59,830 nucleotides of DNA from Bacteroidales bacterium (GCA_017454015.1 JAFTDW010000030.1:1-59830); one strand, 5' to 3'. Counted from the stretch's first letter, positions 50,307 through 59,217 are shown. Notes: generated by a model not told the origin, from the sequence alone. Numbers and translations: made by a program.

Positions 50307-51476
50307 ATGCTGACACTTGCTACAGGCGGATTTATGGACTTCATGTCCACCCAGCTCGCACAATTCTGGATGTACACGGGCTTCCACAATGTCCTTTGGG
50401 GACATATCATCATGATTCTCATCGGCCTCGTGTTCATTTTCCTCGGCATACGGTTCGAATTTGAGCCGCTGCTGCTCGTCCCTATCGGATTCGGTATGCT
50501 CGTGGGTAATATCCCTTTCTACCCTGGACTGAAGATAGGTATCTACGAGAACGGCTCCGTGCTGCACATACTCTACCATGGTGTGCAGAACGGTTGGTAT
50601 CCGCCGTTGATATTCTTGGGTATCGGGGCAATGACCGACTTCTCGGCGTTGCTCTCCAATCCTAAGCTCTTCCTCATCGGAGCCTCTGCCCAGGTGGGTA
50701 TCTTTGCCGCCTACATGGGAGCCCTTGCCCTTGGCTTTGCCCCCAACGAGGCCGGTGCTATCGGCATCATCGGCGGTGCCGACGGTCCCACGGCAATCTT
50801 CCTCTCCTCGCAGCTCGCCCCCCATCTCATGGGTGCTATCGCGGTGTCGGCATACTCCTACATGGCTCTTGTGCCGGTTATTCAGCCGCCCATCATGCGA
50901 CTGCTCACCACCAAGAAAGAGCGCGTCATTCGCATGCGTCCGCCGCGCCAGGTGTCGCGCCTTGAGAAGATAACGTTCCCCATCCTCGGCCTCCTCTTCT
51001 GCGCTTTCATAGTGCCCTCGGGTCTGCCGCTGCTCGGTATGCTCTTCTTTGGCAATATCCTCAAGGAGAGCGGCGTCACCAAGCGCCTCATGGATGTGGC
51101 AAGCAATGCCGTGGTCAACGTATGTACGCTCCTCATCGGCATCACCGTGGGCGCATCCACTCAGGCCACCTCGTTCCTCACGGGCCGCTCGGTGCTTATC
51201 TTCGCCCTCGGTGCCTTCTCGTTCATCGTGGCTACTTTCTGCGGCGTGCTCTTCGTCAAGGTCTTTAACCTCTTCCTGAAAGAGGGCAACAAGATCAACC
51301 CGCTCATCGGCAACTCCGGCGTCAGCGCCGTCCCCGACGCAGCTCGCGTGTCCAACAATGTAGGCCTTGAGTACGACAAGACCAACTACCTGCTCCAGCA
51401 CGCCATGGGCCCCAACGTGGCCGGCGTGGTGGGCTCGGCTGTCGCCGCAGGTATTTTGCTCGCTTTCTTGCATTGA
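50307..51476 (+). CDS. mmdB: Sodium-pumping decarboxylase beta subunit
   Basis: A 389-residue inner-membrane subunit with about ten helices that decarboxylates carboxybiotin and exports Na+. Family motifs are present: YPPLIFLGIGAMTDFSALLSNPK (in two parts), GIIGGADGPTAIFLSSQLAP with the sodium-site Asp, and GNSGVSAVPDAARVSN near the C-terminus. It is the last gene of the mmd operon; a new promoter (51512-51519) precedes the next gene. Together with mmdA/C/D it converts the free energy of methylmalonyl-CoA decarboxylation into a sodium gradient. Confidence 0.96.
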   Translation: MLTLATGGFMDFMSTQLAQFWMYTGFHNVLWGHIIMILIGLVFIFLGIRFEFEPLLLVPIGFGMLVGNIPFYPGLKIGIYENGSVLHILYHGVQNGWYPPLIFLGIGAMTDFSALLSNPKLFLIGASAQVGIFAAYMGALALGFAPNEAGAIGIIGGADGPTAIFLSSQLAPHLMGAIAVSAYSYMALVPVIQPPIMRLLTTKKERVIRMRPPRQVSRLEKITFPILGLLFCAFIVPSGLPLLGMLFFGNILKESGVTKRLMDVASNAVVNVCTLLIGITVGASTQATSFLTGRSVLIFALGAFSFIVATFCGVLFVKVFNLFLKEGNKINPLIGNSGVSAVPDAARVSNNVGLEYDKTNYLLQHAMGPNVAGVVGSAVAAGILLAFLH

Positions 51477-51511
51477 TTTCACTTTTTTTCAACAAATTGA
51501 AAAAAAAATCG

Positions 51512-51519
51512 TATTTTTG
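51512..51519 (+). promoter_or_regulatory. -7 element for the T9SS cargo genes
   Basis: TATTTTTG follows a run of nine A and lies 43 bases upstream of the ATG at 51563. TTTC about 21 bases upstream is the best -33 candidate. Confidence 0.55.
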
Positions 51520-51562
51520 CAAATTATAAGTAATAAAAGAAAAAACATAAAAATTATCTAAA

Positions 51563-53113
51563 ATGACGCATTTCAAGCATTTTGCAATGGTTGCCATAAT
51601 CGCAGGTTTTGTGTCCGGCGGTGTGGCTATGGCGCAAACACCCAATCTCACCTTCCCCTTCTCTCACCAGAATGGCTATTTCAATAGTCAGCGCTGCGTG
51701 AACAATGGTTGGGACACAGTGGTCGACTGCAACAATCCGTCCATCTACCTCAAAATAGGTACCTCGGTAACGTCGCAGCAGTTTTCGCACTACACAACAG
51801 AGAGACCTGTCTACCGTCCCGTTATCCCGTTCGAGCCCTCCAGCTTGTTGAACATGACAGAGTACGGCTACCAGTATATGCCATTCCTGTCGACCGACGA
51901 CGTTGAGCCCGACAGTACCCTCACCGCCACCGGCTACAACCGTTTCACAAGCTCCATAGCATTGCCTTTCAACTTCTGCTTCTTCGGCCATGTCTATGAC
52001 GCTTTCTGCATCGGCGAGGATGGCGTTATCAGTTTCGGTCGCTACCAGGAGAATGCCACCGTCAATCCCAACGTGGCTCCTATCAATTCTATCCTTGCAG
52101 TGTTCGAAGACCTCAACCCGTACCACGGCACCCAGATCAACCGCGACCCCAACCGCGGTATCTACTACAACGTCGTAGGCGAGTTTCCCCACCGCAAGAT
52201 CTGCGTCACCTGGTACAAAGTGCCCCAGGCAGGCTATACCGATGCCGCACAGCATTATGCTACTTTCCAAGTGGTGCTTTATGAAGGCACCAACATTATC
52301 GACATCTTTGTCGAGCACCACAGTGTCAACAACCTCAACCGCGACTGGTTCACCTCTCTCACCAACCGTAACGGCAACTACTCCCAGCAGGTCAATGGTG
52401 GTTGGGTCAACGCTGTCAGCATCAGCCAGAAAGCTTGGCGTTTCGTGCCCCAAGGCGAGCGTGAGCTTGGTCTTACTTGGTACGAGGGAACCGATACCAG
52501 CGTCCGCACCGGTCGCGTAATTGCCCGCGATGTCGACTCCATCCTTGTGAATCCCACCGCCACCACTACCTACACCGCCTGCCTGCGTTACCACTCCTGC
52601 AACGGTTTGGACTATATCTTCTCGCAGCCCATCGTTGTTGGCTATGACAACAGCTCCAATGTCAGCATCCAGGGTCCCGAAGCCGTCGCCAACGGCGAGT
52701 CGGCCCGCTTGATGCTCGACCTCTCCAACAACTACGGCTTGGAGAGCATCAACTGGTTCGACGGCAGCAATGCCCAGAGCGTCCATGTGAACCCCACCGC
52801 CACCACCACCTACTGGTGTGTAGTGAAAGGCACCAACGGCTGTGTCGACCGCCTCACCCACACTGTAGCCCTCGGCAATGAGAGCAAGGGCGTCTCCAAC
52901 TTCAGCGATGCCACAATCACCAACCACGAAAACATCATCACAGTCCGCTGCGCCGCCAACGCCCCTGTCATCGTTACCGATGTCACTGGCCGTGTAGTCT
53001 ACCAGACCACTGGCAAGCATGCCGAGACCCTCGACATACAGGTGCCTGGTCACGGTGTCTATCTCGTCAAGCTGGCTGGTCAGAAAGTGACCAAAGTCGC
53101 TGTGATGCGCTAA
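51563..53113 (+). CDS. Exported surface protein with T9SS type A-like tail
   Basis: A 516-residue secreted protein with a signal peptide (MTHFKHFAMVAIIAGFVSGG..., cleaved near AMAQ). Residues about 100-290 look like the nidogen/NIDO-like surface module found in Bacteroidota proteins (SSIALPFNFCFFGHVYDAF, IGEDGVISFG, YATFQVVLYEGTNIIDIFVEHH split). Two Ig-like repeats follow, each ending in VNPTATTTY (about 330 and 413). The last about 75 residues (NAPVIVTDVTGRVVY ... HGVYLVKLAGQKVTKVAVMR) match a Por-secretion tail, so it should be T9SS cargo. Its own promoter is at 51512. The following gene, 24 bases on, also encodes T9SS cargo. Confidence 0.8.
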   Translation: MTHFKHFAMVAIIAGFVSGGVAMAQTPNLTFPFSHQNGYFNSQRCVNNGWDTVVDCNNPSIYLKIGTSVTSQQFSHYTTERPVYRPVIPFEPSSLLNMTEYGYQYMPFLSTDDVEPDSTLTATGYNRFTSSIALPFNFCFFGHVYDAFCIGEDGVISFGRYQENATVNPNVAPINSILAVFEDLNPYHGTQINRDPNRGIYYNVVGEFPHRKICVTWYKVPQAGYTDAAQHYATFQVVLYEGTNIIDIFVEHHSVNNLNRDWFTSLTNRNGNYSQQVNGGWVNAVSISQKAWRFVPQGERELGLTWYEGTDTSVRTGRVIARDVDSILVNPTATTTYTACLRYHSCNGLDYIFSQPIVVGYDNSSNVSIQGPEAVANGESARLMLDLSNNYGLESINWFDGSNAQSVHVNPTATTTYWCVVKGTNGCVDRLTHTVALGNESKGVSNFSDATITNHENIITVRCAANAPVIVTDVTGRVVYQTTGKHAETLDIQVPGHGVYLVKLAGQKVTKVAVMR

Positions 53114-53137
53114 CCCCGACAGAGCGATTTGAAAAGC

Positions 53138-54835
53138 ATGTGCCTAAGGCACAAACATATAATCCTAAGCCTTGCGCTCCTATTTGTGGCCTTAAGCCCG
53201 ATAGGAGCGCAGGTTTCTAATTCATCCAAGGAGCTGCCCACAGGATGTAGCAGCAGGATAGTGTTGCTGGATACCTCCAAGGCGGGCTACTCCAGTGTCA
53301 AGTTTGTCATTGCACAAGGCGACTCGGCACTATACCATCTATGGTCGGCCAACAACTTCAGGTTGGACACTCTCGGAACCGCAACGGACACGTTGAAAAT
53401 CACGGTGCGCAGAGGCGACACCGACACAGTGGTCCTCACGTCGCTGCACTTCGCCGACAGTGAATATTCCCGCAACATAGTGACCAACGGCGATCTGGAG
53501 CAGGGATATGTATACTTCAATGTCGACCATAGGTTGACCTACCAGCGGTGGCCCAGCGACACGGCTTTGCTCTACCCGGGCAATTTCGCTGTGGATACCA
53601 ACCCGCGGCTTTATCGCTCGAGCGTCTATCCCGACACTCTCCACGATGGCAACATGCTTATGGTTCACAGCCTGCCATGTGACAGCAACGGCCTCTGCGT
53701 GGACTCGCTCTTCGCAGCAACACTTTACAATATTGATACCGACGGCTACTATCTTTTGAGTTTCGAGGCCGCCACTCTCGTCAGCCCTATTACCGAGATA
53801 ACGTTAGGCTTCAGTGCCGGCGACACCACTTATAATCTCGGTCTTGACGACAATTTCTTTCTGTGGCGCGACAGCACGTGGCTGTGGCATGCCCACGGAC
53901 TTGACTCTGTCAATATCAACATTGTCATTTCCAATCCAAACCCAACTGATGGCGATACTCACAGCTTTGCCATCGACAATATAGCTGTGCGTCAGTTGTG
54001 CAAGGCTCGCGACACTGTCCGCCTTGCTGTTCTCGACTCGGTTATGCCCGACACCACTTTCCACCGCAACCGCTGCATCGATTCAACAGTCGTCATAACT
54101 CTGCCACTGAGTGGCAGTAAGGTAGTGGTGGGGAGCGACACGTCGTTGCTCGACTCCTCTGTCGTCCTTTTGCAACAGACGGATAACTACGGAACAATCT
54201 ATAGTTACACCTACCTCTCCATCAGGGTCTATGTGGTGTTCGACACCATTTTCGAGCATTCCGACACTGCTGTTGTCTCCGGCGTATTATTGAATTACCG
54301 CGATCTCTTTAGGGAAGACTTGACGTTTGAAGACGAGCTGTTTCTTGCCAAGCATCCGTGGTTTGTCGAAGTCTTGGACACCAGTTTCGTAAGAGACCAT
54401 TTCGAGGTGGAGGGTTGTTACTCGGGTATAATGGCCGCCAATGGCTATTGCGACAGCACTATCCATTACCATTTCCGTTTCCCGTTGAACTGCGACAGCA
54501 ATCTCGGGTTCCCGACAGTTGTCACGCCCAACAACGATGGCGTCAACGACTGCTTCGGCATATATAATATGATAAAGGAGACTCCCGACCAATGCCATTG
54601 TTACGAGCATAGCACTCTCAAGATATACAATCGTTGGGGCAAGCTCGTCTACCATGTCAAGGACATGCGTCTCGAAGAGGATTTCTGGTGCCCGGGCAAT
54701 GAGCCGGAAGGCGTGTACTTCTATTACTTCACCGCGCAGAGCTATTATGACAGCTCGATAAAAGACAAAGACCAGATCAACCGTAACAGGTACATGGTGC
54801 GCCGTCAAGGCTTTTTCCATTTAATCAAGGAGTAG
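53138..54835 (+). CDS. Secreted protein with T9SS type B (gliding-motility-associated) C-terminal domain
   Basis: A 565-residue exported protein from the ATG at 53138 (MCLRHKHIILSLALLF... IGAQ); an upstream TTG would add three residues. Most of the chain is beta-rich with frequent Asp-Thr/Ser (e.g. TDTVVLTSLHFADSEY, SVVLLQQTDNYG), possibly Ig or carbohydrate-binding-like folds. The last about 90 residues are a CHU_C/type B sorting domain: FPTVVTPNNDGVNDCF, LKIYNRWGKLVYHV and PEGVYFYYF. Type B tails in Flavobacterium direct large adhesins to the surface through the T9SS. It follows the type A-tail gene by 24 bases and precedes the MgtC-family gene by 7. Confidence 0.85.
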   Translation: MCLRHKHIILSLALLFVALSPIGAQVSNSSKELPTGCSSRIVLLDTSKAGYSSVKFVIAQGDSALYHLWSANNFRLDTLGTATDTLKITVRRGDTDTVVLTSLHFADSEYSRNIVTNGDLEQGYVYFNVDHRLTYQRWPSDTALLYPGNFAVDTNPRLYRSSVYPDTLHDGNMLMVHSLPCDSNGLCVDSLFAATLYNIDTDGYYLLSFEAATLVSPITEITLGFSAGDTTYNLGLDDNFFLWRDSTWLWHAHGLDSVNINIVISNPNPTDGDTHSFAIDNIAVRQLCKARDTVRLAVLDSVMPDTTFHRNRCIDSTVVITLPLSGSKVVVGSDTSLLDSSVVLLQQTDNYGTIYSYTYLSIRVYVVFDTIFEHSDTAVVSGVLLNYRDLFREDLTFEDELFLAKHPWFVEVLDTSFVRDHFEVEGCYSGIMAANGYCDSTIHYHFRFPLNCDSNLGFPTVVTPNNDGVNDCFGIYNMIKETPDQCHCYEHSTLKIYNRWGKLVYHVKDMRLEEDFWCPGNEPEGVYFYYFTAQSYYDSSIKDKDQINRNRYMVRRQGFFHLIKE

Positions 54836-54842
54836 TGACGCC

Positions 54843-55349
54843 ATGCCTATCGAGATTTTCTTGTTCCGACTTGGCTGTGCATTGCTTGCCGGTGTGGCTA
54901 TAGGCATCCAGCGTGAGTTGCGCCGTCACCAGGCAGGGCTCACCACCAACGCGCTCGTCTCCGTTGGAGCCTGCATCTTTATTCTCATCAGCGAGAGTGT
55001 CATCATGGCTGCAAGTAGGGGAGAGGGCCCTGTCAACAACGACAACCTGCGAGTCCTTTCGCAAGTGGTCACGGGCATCGGCTTTCTCGGTGCCGGTGTC
55101 ATCATGAAGAATGGCACCACCATCCACGGCCTCTCGTCGGCTGCCACCATCTGGTGCTCTGCGGCGGTGGGCAGTCTCTGCGCCTACGGCCTCTGGGCCG
55201 AGGCACTCATAGCCACCGCTGTGGTGCTGCTTATCAACTGGGGACTCAAAGGTATAGAACTCCATGTGAAGAAAAGACGCCGCCAGAACCTCTCGGCAAC
55301 GGCGCACCACGAACAACCCAAGAACCCCGACGCGCCCGAGGGCAATTAA
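54843..55349 (+). CDS. MgtC/SapB family membrane protein
   Basis: A 168-residue membrane protein with four helices. The MgtC/SapB signature is clear: LFRLGCALLAGVAIGIQRELRR (in part), AGLTTNALVSVGACIFILIS, VVTGIGFLGAGVIMKNG and LSSAATIWCSAAVGSLCAYG. Only the N-terminal membrane domain is present, without the cytosolic C-terminal domain of Salmonella MgtC. Such proteins modulate ATP synthase or ion homeostasis in some bacteria; the function here is open. It begins 7 bases after the type B cargo gene, so translation is probably coupled. Confidence 0.92.
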   Translation: MPIEIFLFRLGCALLAGVAIGIQRELRRHQAGLTTNALVSVGACIFILISESVIMAASRGEGPVNNDNLRVLSQVVTGIGFLGAGVIMKNGTTIHGLSSAATIWCSAAVGSLCAYGLWAEALIATAVVLLINWGLKGIELHVKKRRRQNLSATAHHEQPKNPDAPEGN

Positions 55350-55439
55350 ACCCTCCTCCCGCCACCACAAGACAAGCCTCTTTTTGCCAACTCAAAATGC
55401 TGCCGATATTTGACCGCCAGCCAATACAAGACATCAAAT

Positions 55440-56369
55440 ATGAAAAAGACACGTTGTTTAATTCTCGGCTCAGGCCCCGCCGGTTTTACCGCGGCCATAT
55501 ATGCCGGCCGCGCCGGCCTCTCTCCTTTGCTCTACGAAGGCATACAGCCCGGAGGCCAGCTTACCATAACCACCGATATTGAAAACTTTCCCGGCTACCC
55601 TGAGGGTGTTTCGGGCACAGCCATGATGGACGACCTTCGCCGTCAGGCCCTGCGTTTCGGGGTCGAGGTGTGCGCCGGTGCCATTGCCGACATCGACACC
55701 TCCAGCCGTCCGTTCCGCTGCACCGACAGCAATGGCGAGACCATCGAGGCCGCCACAGTCATAGTGGCAACGGGAGCTTCGGCTCGTTGGCTGGGTATTG
55801 AGTCGGAGAAGAAGTACTACGGGCAGGGCGTCTCGGCCTGCGCCACCTGCGACGGCTACTTCTACAAAAACCAGCCGGTGCTTGTGGTTGGGGGCGGCGA
55901 CACGGCATGTGAGGAGGCCAACTACCTCGCCACCATCTGCTCAAAGGTCTACCTGGTGCATCGGCGCGACGAGCTTCGCGCGTCGAAAGCCATGCAGCAG
56001 CGCGTACTCTCCAACCCCAAGATAGAGATGGTGTGGGACAGCCGTGTCCACGAGATAGTGGGCTCCGTTATCGACGGCGTGACGGGCGTCGACATCGCCA
56101 ATGTCAAGAGTGGCGCCATAAGCCATGTTGATGTCTCCGGTGTGTTCATCGCCATAGGCCACTCGCCCAACACCTCGCTCTTCGAGGGTAAGCTGCAGCT
56201 CGACGGGCAAGGCTATATCGTCGTGAAACCCGGTACCTCGCTGACGAGTGTCGAAGGTATCTTTGCAGCGGGCGACGTGTGCGACCCCTCGTACCGTCAG
56301 GCTATCGTGGCCGCCGCAGGCGGCTGCAAGGCGGCGATGGATGCCGAGAGGTTCCTCCAGCAAGCGTAG
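55440..56369 (+). CDS. trxB: Thioredoxin-disulfide reductase
   Basis: A 309-residue cytosolic flavoenzyme that reduces thioredoxin with NADPH. FAD-binding GSGPAGFTAAIYAGRAG at residues 9-25, redox centre CATC (about 134-137) in SACATCDGYFYKN, NADPH-binding GGGDTACEEANYL (about 151) and the C-terminal GIFAAGDVCDPSYRQAIVAAAGG (split around 272). The ATG at 55440 (MKKTRC) is the family start; the longer frame adds ten residues without support. A bidirectional-looking terminator follows 31 bases after the stop. Confidence 0.96.
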   Translation: MKKTRCLILGSGPAGFTAAIYAGRAGLSPLLYEGIQPGGQLTITTDIENFPGYPEGVSGTAMMDDLRRQALRFGVEVCAGAIADIDTSSRPFRCTDSNGETIEAATVIVATGASARWLGIESEKKYYGQGVSACATCDGYFYKNQPVLVVGGGDTACEEANYLATICSKVYLVHRRDELRASKAMQQRVLSNPKIEMVWDSRVHEIVGSVIDGVTGVDIANVKSGAISHVDVSGVFIAIGHSPNTSLFEGKLQLDGQGYIVVKPGTSLTSVEGIFAAGDVCDPSYRQAIVAAAGGCKAAMDAERFLQQA

Positions 56370-56400
56370 CACTGCATACCAGTGCAGTATCTATACAGAA

Positions 56401-56426
56401 AAAGCCCACAGTAATGTGGGCTTTTT
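56401..56426 (+). terminator. Intrinsic terminator of trxB
   Basis: AAAGCCCACA (56401-56410) pairs with TGTGGGCTTT (56415-56424) around GTAA, with the T-run to 56426. The A-run on the left side would make it work leftward for the minus-strand genes as well. Confidence 0.92.
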
Positions 56427-56489
56427 ATTTTGTATTATGGTGTGTGTCTGATATTTGTGCTGGTTCTGCGGGTGTGGGGCCGCAGCGGT

Positions 56490-57011
56490 TCATTCAGCAG
56501 CGGCAAGGATGTTTTCAAGCATCTCTTCGGGCGACATGCCCACGTATGGCAGCATCTGGCGCACGTCGGCGGCCATGATGTCGTCGGGAAACAGTCGCAA
56601 GAACTCGTTGTATGCTGCCAGTGCCTCTTTGTAGCGTTCCTCGTTCTCGAGGGTGGTGGCCTTGGTGAGGTAGCAGGTGGACAACTCGCTGAAATCTTCG
56701 TAGTTGTTCATTATCCTCTCAAGCAGTTCGAGGTTCTGTTCGCTGTTGCCGAGCGACAGGGTGATGTCCGAGGCACGGTAGAGGTACACGGGGGCAAGGC
56801 TGTCGTTGGGGTATTTGTCGGCAAAGGCTATGTACTGGGCTATCATCTTGTTGGCCAAGGCTGTGTCCTTGACAATAAGGATGCCTTCATCGTTCAGCGA
56901 ATCCTCGGCGGTCTGTATCTGTGCAATCATCTGCTCGCGGTTGGTGCAGGCAACGGTGAGGCACGCTAGTGCGGCTATCAAAGCCAACGTATTGATTATA
57001 TTGCGTTTCAT
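56490..57011 (-). CDS. TPR-like lipoprotein
   Basis: A 173-residue lipoprotein with lipobox LTVAC. The mature chain is helical with tetratricopeptide-like repeats (APVYLYRASDITLSLGN, CYLTKATTLENEERYKEALAAYNEFLRLFPDD in two parts), as in YfgC/BamD-like scaffolds. It begins 4 bases after peptide deformylase, so it is co-transcribed with def. Its partner is unknown. It ends in an acidic helix (MSPEEMLENILAAAE). Confidence 0.8.
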   Translation of the reverse strand: MKRNIINTLALIAALACLTVACTNREQMIAQIQTAEDSLNDEGILIVKDTALANKMIAQYIAFADKYPNDSLAPVYLYRASDITLSLGNSEQNLELLERIMNNYEDFSELSTCYLTKATTLENEERYKEALAAYNEFLRLFPDDIMAADVRQMLPYVGMSPEEMLENILAAAE

Positions 57012-57015
57012 GGTT

Positions 57016-57576
57016 CTATTTGTTGCGTTTCAGTTTGTATTTTGTGTTTATGCGTCCGGAGACTATGTCGTTCAGTCGCCGTTTGAGCATGGAGCGACGC
57101 AGCGGGCTGAGCCTGTCGGTGAACACCTTGCCTTCGAGGTGGTCTATCTCGTGCTGTGCCACGCGGGCCACCAGTCCGTCGAAGGTCTCTGTGTGTTCGT
57201 TGAAGTCAATGTCCTTGTACTTCACTGTCACCGTTGTGGGGCGCAGCACATCCTCGTGGATGTCGGGAATGCTGAGGCATCCTTCGTTGAAGAGCTCTTT
57301 CTTGTCGCCGAAGCCTATAATCTCGGGGTTGATAAGGGTAAGCTCTGTGGTGGCGGGGCCGTAGGTGTCGGTCTTCTCGTTGTAGGGGCGTATGCCTATG
57401 ACAGCCATGCGCAGCGGCAGGTCTATCTGCGGCGCGGCAAGTCCCACGCCGTCGGCGGCGTACATCGTTTCATACATGTTGGCCACGAGCTCTTTCAGGT
57501 TGGGATAGTCTTGTGGCACATCCTCGGTGGGGCGGCGCAGCATGGCGTTGCCGTATGTTACTATGGGTAAAATCAT
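57016..57576 (-). CDS. def: Peptide deformylase
   Basis: A 186-residue cytosolic metalloenzyme that removes the formyl group from new N-termini. The three family motifs are intact: GVGLAAPQ (about 42), EGCLS (about 94, metal Cys) and HEIDHL (about 137, metal His pair and catalytic Glu). The length is usual. It lies 4 bases upstream of the TPR lipoprotein gene and 62 bases downstream of ruvX on the same strand. Confidence 0.96.
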   Translation of the reverse strand: MILPIVTYGNAMLRRPTEDVPQDYPNLKELVANMYETMYAADGVGLAAPQIDLPLRMAVIGIRPYNEKTDTYGPATTELTLINPEIIGFGDKKELFNEGCLSIPDIHEDVLRPTTVTVKYKDIDFNEHTETFDGLVARVAQHEIDHLEGKVFTDRLSPLRRSMLKRRLNDIVSGRINTKYKLKRNK

Positions 57577-57638
57577 TGAGGTGTGAATAGTGTATAGTGA
57601 ATGGTGATTTTTTTTCTGTGAAGGGTGTCGGTGTGGAG

Positions 57639-58067
57639 TTATCGGTTACTTGTTAGTTCCAGTTGTCGCATGTAGTCTTGCAGCATTATGGTGGCGCTCA
57701 CGGTGTCGATAAGCGCTTTGTCGCGCCTCCGTTTCATGCCGAGCCCCCCGTCAATCATGGCTTGGAAGGCAAGCTTTGAGGTGAAACGCTCGTCGATGCG
57801 TGCTATGCCGATGTTGGGGAAGGCGGAACGCAGCCCCTCTACAAAAGGTTCAATAAGGCTGGCCACCTCGGAAGGGGTGTTGTCCATGTGGCGAGGCTCG
57901 CCGACAAGGAAGGTGTCCACCGTCTCTTTGGAGCAGTAGTTGCGCAGGTAGTCCATCAGCCGCGGAGTCTCCACAGTGGCAAGTCCCGAGGCGATGATGC
58001 GTTCGGGGTCGGTGGCTGCCAGTCCGCAGCGTTTGCTGCCATAGTCTATTGCTACAATGCGTCCCAT
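57639..58067 (-). CDS. ruvX: Putative pre-16S rRNA nuclease / Holliday junction resolvase YqgF
   Basis: A 142-residue RNase H-fold nuclease. The ATG at 58065-58067 gives MGRIVAIDYGSKRCGLA, the family start with the catalytic Asp; a longer frame adds nine residues without support. Further landmarks are LVGEPRHMDNTPSE (catalytic Glu region), IDERFTSKLA and the C-terminal DKALIDTVSATIMLQDYM with the final Asp. Members mature the 5' end of 16S rRNA. It is downstream of rplU-rpmA with a hairpin between. Confidence 0.93.
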   Translation of the reverse strand: MGRIVAIDYGSKRCGLAATDPERIIASGLATVETPRLMDYLRNYCSKETVDTFLVGEPRHMDNTPSEVASLIEPFVEGLRSAFPNIGIARIDERFTSKLAFQAMIDGGLGMKRRRDKALIDTVSATIMLQDYMRQLELTSNR

Positions 58068-58080
58068 CTTACCAAAACTA

Positions 58081-58106
58081 AAGCGCCCAACCAATGTCGG
58101 ACGCTT
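58081..58106 (-). terminator. Hairpin after rpmA
   Basis: On the minus strand, AAGCGTCC (58106-58099) pairs with GGGCGCTT (58088-58081) including one G-U pair, then TAGTTTT. It may end the rplU-rpmA transcript just before ruvX. The T-tract is short. Confidence 0.45.
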
Positions 58107-58148
58107 CTACAAACAAATGTTAAAATAACGAAAAAACAGTTTCTTATA

Positions 58149-58415
58149 TTATTCTCTGGGTTCGTCGGGAACTACGGAGACAAACGAGCGGTCTTCGCGT
58201 CCTTTCTTGAACTGTACGGTGCCGTCAACGAGAGCATAGAGAGTGTGGTCCTTGCCCATGCCAACGTTCTTGCCGGGGTTGTGGACAGTGCCACGCTGAC
58301 GGATAATGATGTTGCCAGCAATGCAGTGCTGACCGCCGAATATTTTAACGCCCAGTCGTTTGCTTTCGGACTCGCGACCGTTGCTTGAACTACCTACACC
58401 TTTTTTGTGTGCCAT
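58149..58415 (-). CDS. rpmA: 50S ribosomal protein L27
   Basis: An 88-residue protein of the peptidyl-transferase region. It opens [24 protein letters not shown] (described in two parts: [14 protein letters not shown] then ESESKRLGV), as in Bacteroidota L27, followed by [17 protein letters not shown] and [14 protein letters not shown]. There is no cleavable N-terminal extension of the Firmicutes type. It lies 44 bases downstream of rplU. Confidence 0.97.
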   Translation of the reverse strand: MAHKKGVGSSSNGRESESKRLGVKIFGGQHCIAGNIIIRQRGTVHNPGKNVGMGKDHTLYALVDGTVQFKKGREDRSFVSVVPDEPRE

Positions 58416-58459
58416 TGTTTAGAGGTTTTAATGGTGGTTAGACTGAATTGTGTTAACTG

Positions 58460-58768
58460 TTAGTTGATGCTGTCAATCTTTATCTGAGTCAGATAATCAC
58501 GATGACCGTTCATCTTCTGGAACCCTTTGCGCCTGATTTTCTTAAAGACGAGCACTTTGTCGCCTTTAAGGTGGCGGATTACGGTTGCCTTGACGGAAGC
58601 ACCCTCGATATAGGGCTTGCCTATGGTGACCTGTCCGTCGTTGTCTTTGAGCATCACGGTGTCAAAAGAAACCTCGCTGCCTTCCTCGTTTTTGAGACGG
58701 TTCACGAAGATTTTTTGATCTTGCACGACCTTGAATTGCTTGCCTGAAATTTCAACTATTGCGTACAT
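58460..58768 (-). CDS. rplU: 50S ribosomal protein L21
   Basis: A 102-residue 23S rRNA-binding protein of the large subunit. The start MYAIVEISGKQFKV and the C-terminal GHRDYLTQIKIDSIN are typical, with IRRKGFQKMNGHR as the RNA-binding signature. It heads the rplU-rpmA pair. The minus-strand promoter-like TATCTTTG at 58830-58823 lies 54 bases upstream. Confidence 0.97.
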   Translation of the reverse strand: MYAIVEISGKQFKVVQDQKIFVNRLKNEEGSEVSFDTVMLKDNDGQVTIGKPYIEGASVKATVIRHLKGDKVLVFKKIRRKGFQKMNGHRDYLTQIKIDSIN

Positions 58769-58822
58769 TTTTAATTAATTAAGAGTTTAAAACGGTGGTT
58801 TTCCGTTGTTGTTAATGGATTG

Positions 58823-58830
58823 CAAAGATA
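58823..58830 (-). promoter_or_regulatory. -7 element for rplU-rpmA
   Basis: TATCTTTG on the minus strand. A T/A-rich stretch lies upstream; no exact TTTG at -33. Confidence 0.55.
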
Positions 58831-58959
58831 CAACTTTTTTTTCAATTGGCAGCATAATTCATTAATTATTTGATTTTTTTCTCTCTCGGAATGCTCTTAA
58901 AAAGTTTCTAATTTTGTAGGCGTTGTTTATTATAATTCGTACAATTGAATATTTTTTAG

Positions 58960-58967
58960 TAATTTTG
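58960..58967 (+). promoter_or_regulatory. -7 element of the candidate structured RNA
   Basis: TAATTTTG on the plus strand, divergent from rplU. Transcription is expected near 58974. Confidence 0.5.
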
Positions 58968-58973
58968 CAGTCG

Positions 58974-59203
58974 CATTAACAATAGGAGATTTGCCATGTA
59001 GAGAATACTTTAGAGACTGACACATAACATAATAGCGATTCGTGCTATTCTTGATCTCCAAATTTCCACTTCTACTCTTTAAGAGTACCCAAATCAAGAA
59101 TATGTCAACGAAACGCCGTTCAACGGCGTGGAATGACTTGTTGGATTTGGGAGGGCGTGGAAACCCTGGAGATCAGACAAAGATTACATTCCACGCTTTT
59201 TTT
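58974..59203 (+). ncRNA. Candidate structured RNA or riboswitch-like leader, about 230 nt
   Basis: Between rplU and the next gene, 58974-59203 holds no ORF of note but several paired segments: ATAGC/GCTAT (near 59032-59048), ATTCTTGAT (59047-59055)/ATCAAGAAT (59093-59101), ACGCCG/CGGCGT (near 59113-59129) and a long-loop terminator stem GCGTGGAATG (59126-59135)/CATTCCACGC (59187-59196) followed by seven T (59197-59203). GATCTCC (59053-59059) can instead pair with GGAGAT (58985-58990) or with GGAGATC (59168-59174). It may be a stand-alone RNA (6S-like length) or a terminator-switching leader for the small genes that follow. No known riboswitch core was recognised. Confidence 0.55.
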
Positions 59204-59217
59204 ATACCCATACATTT

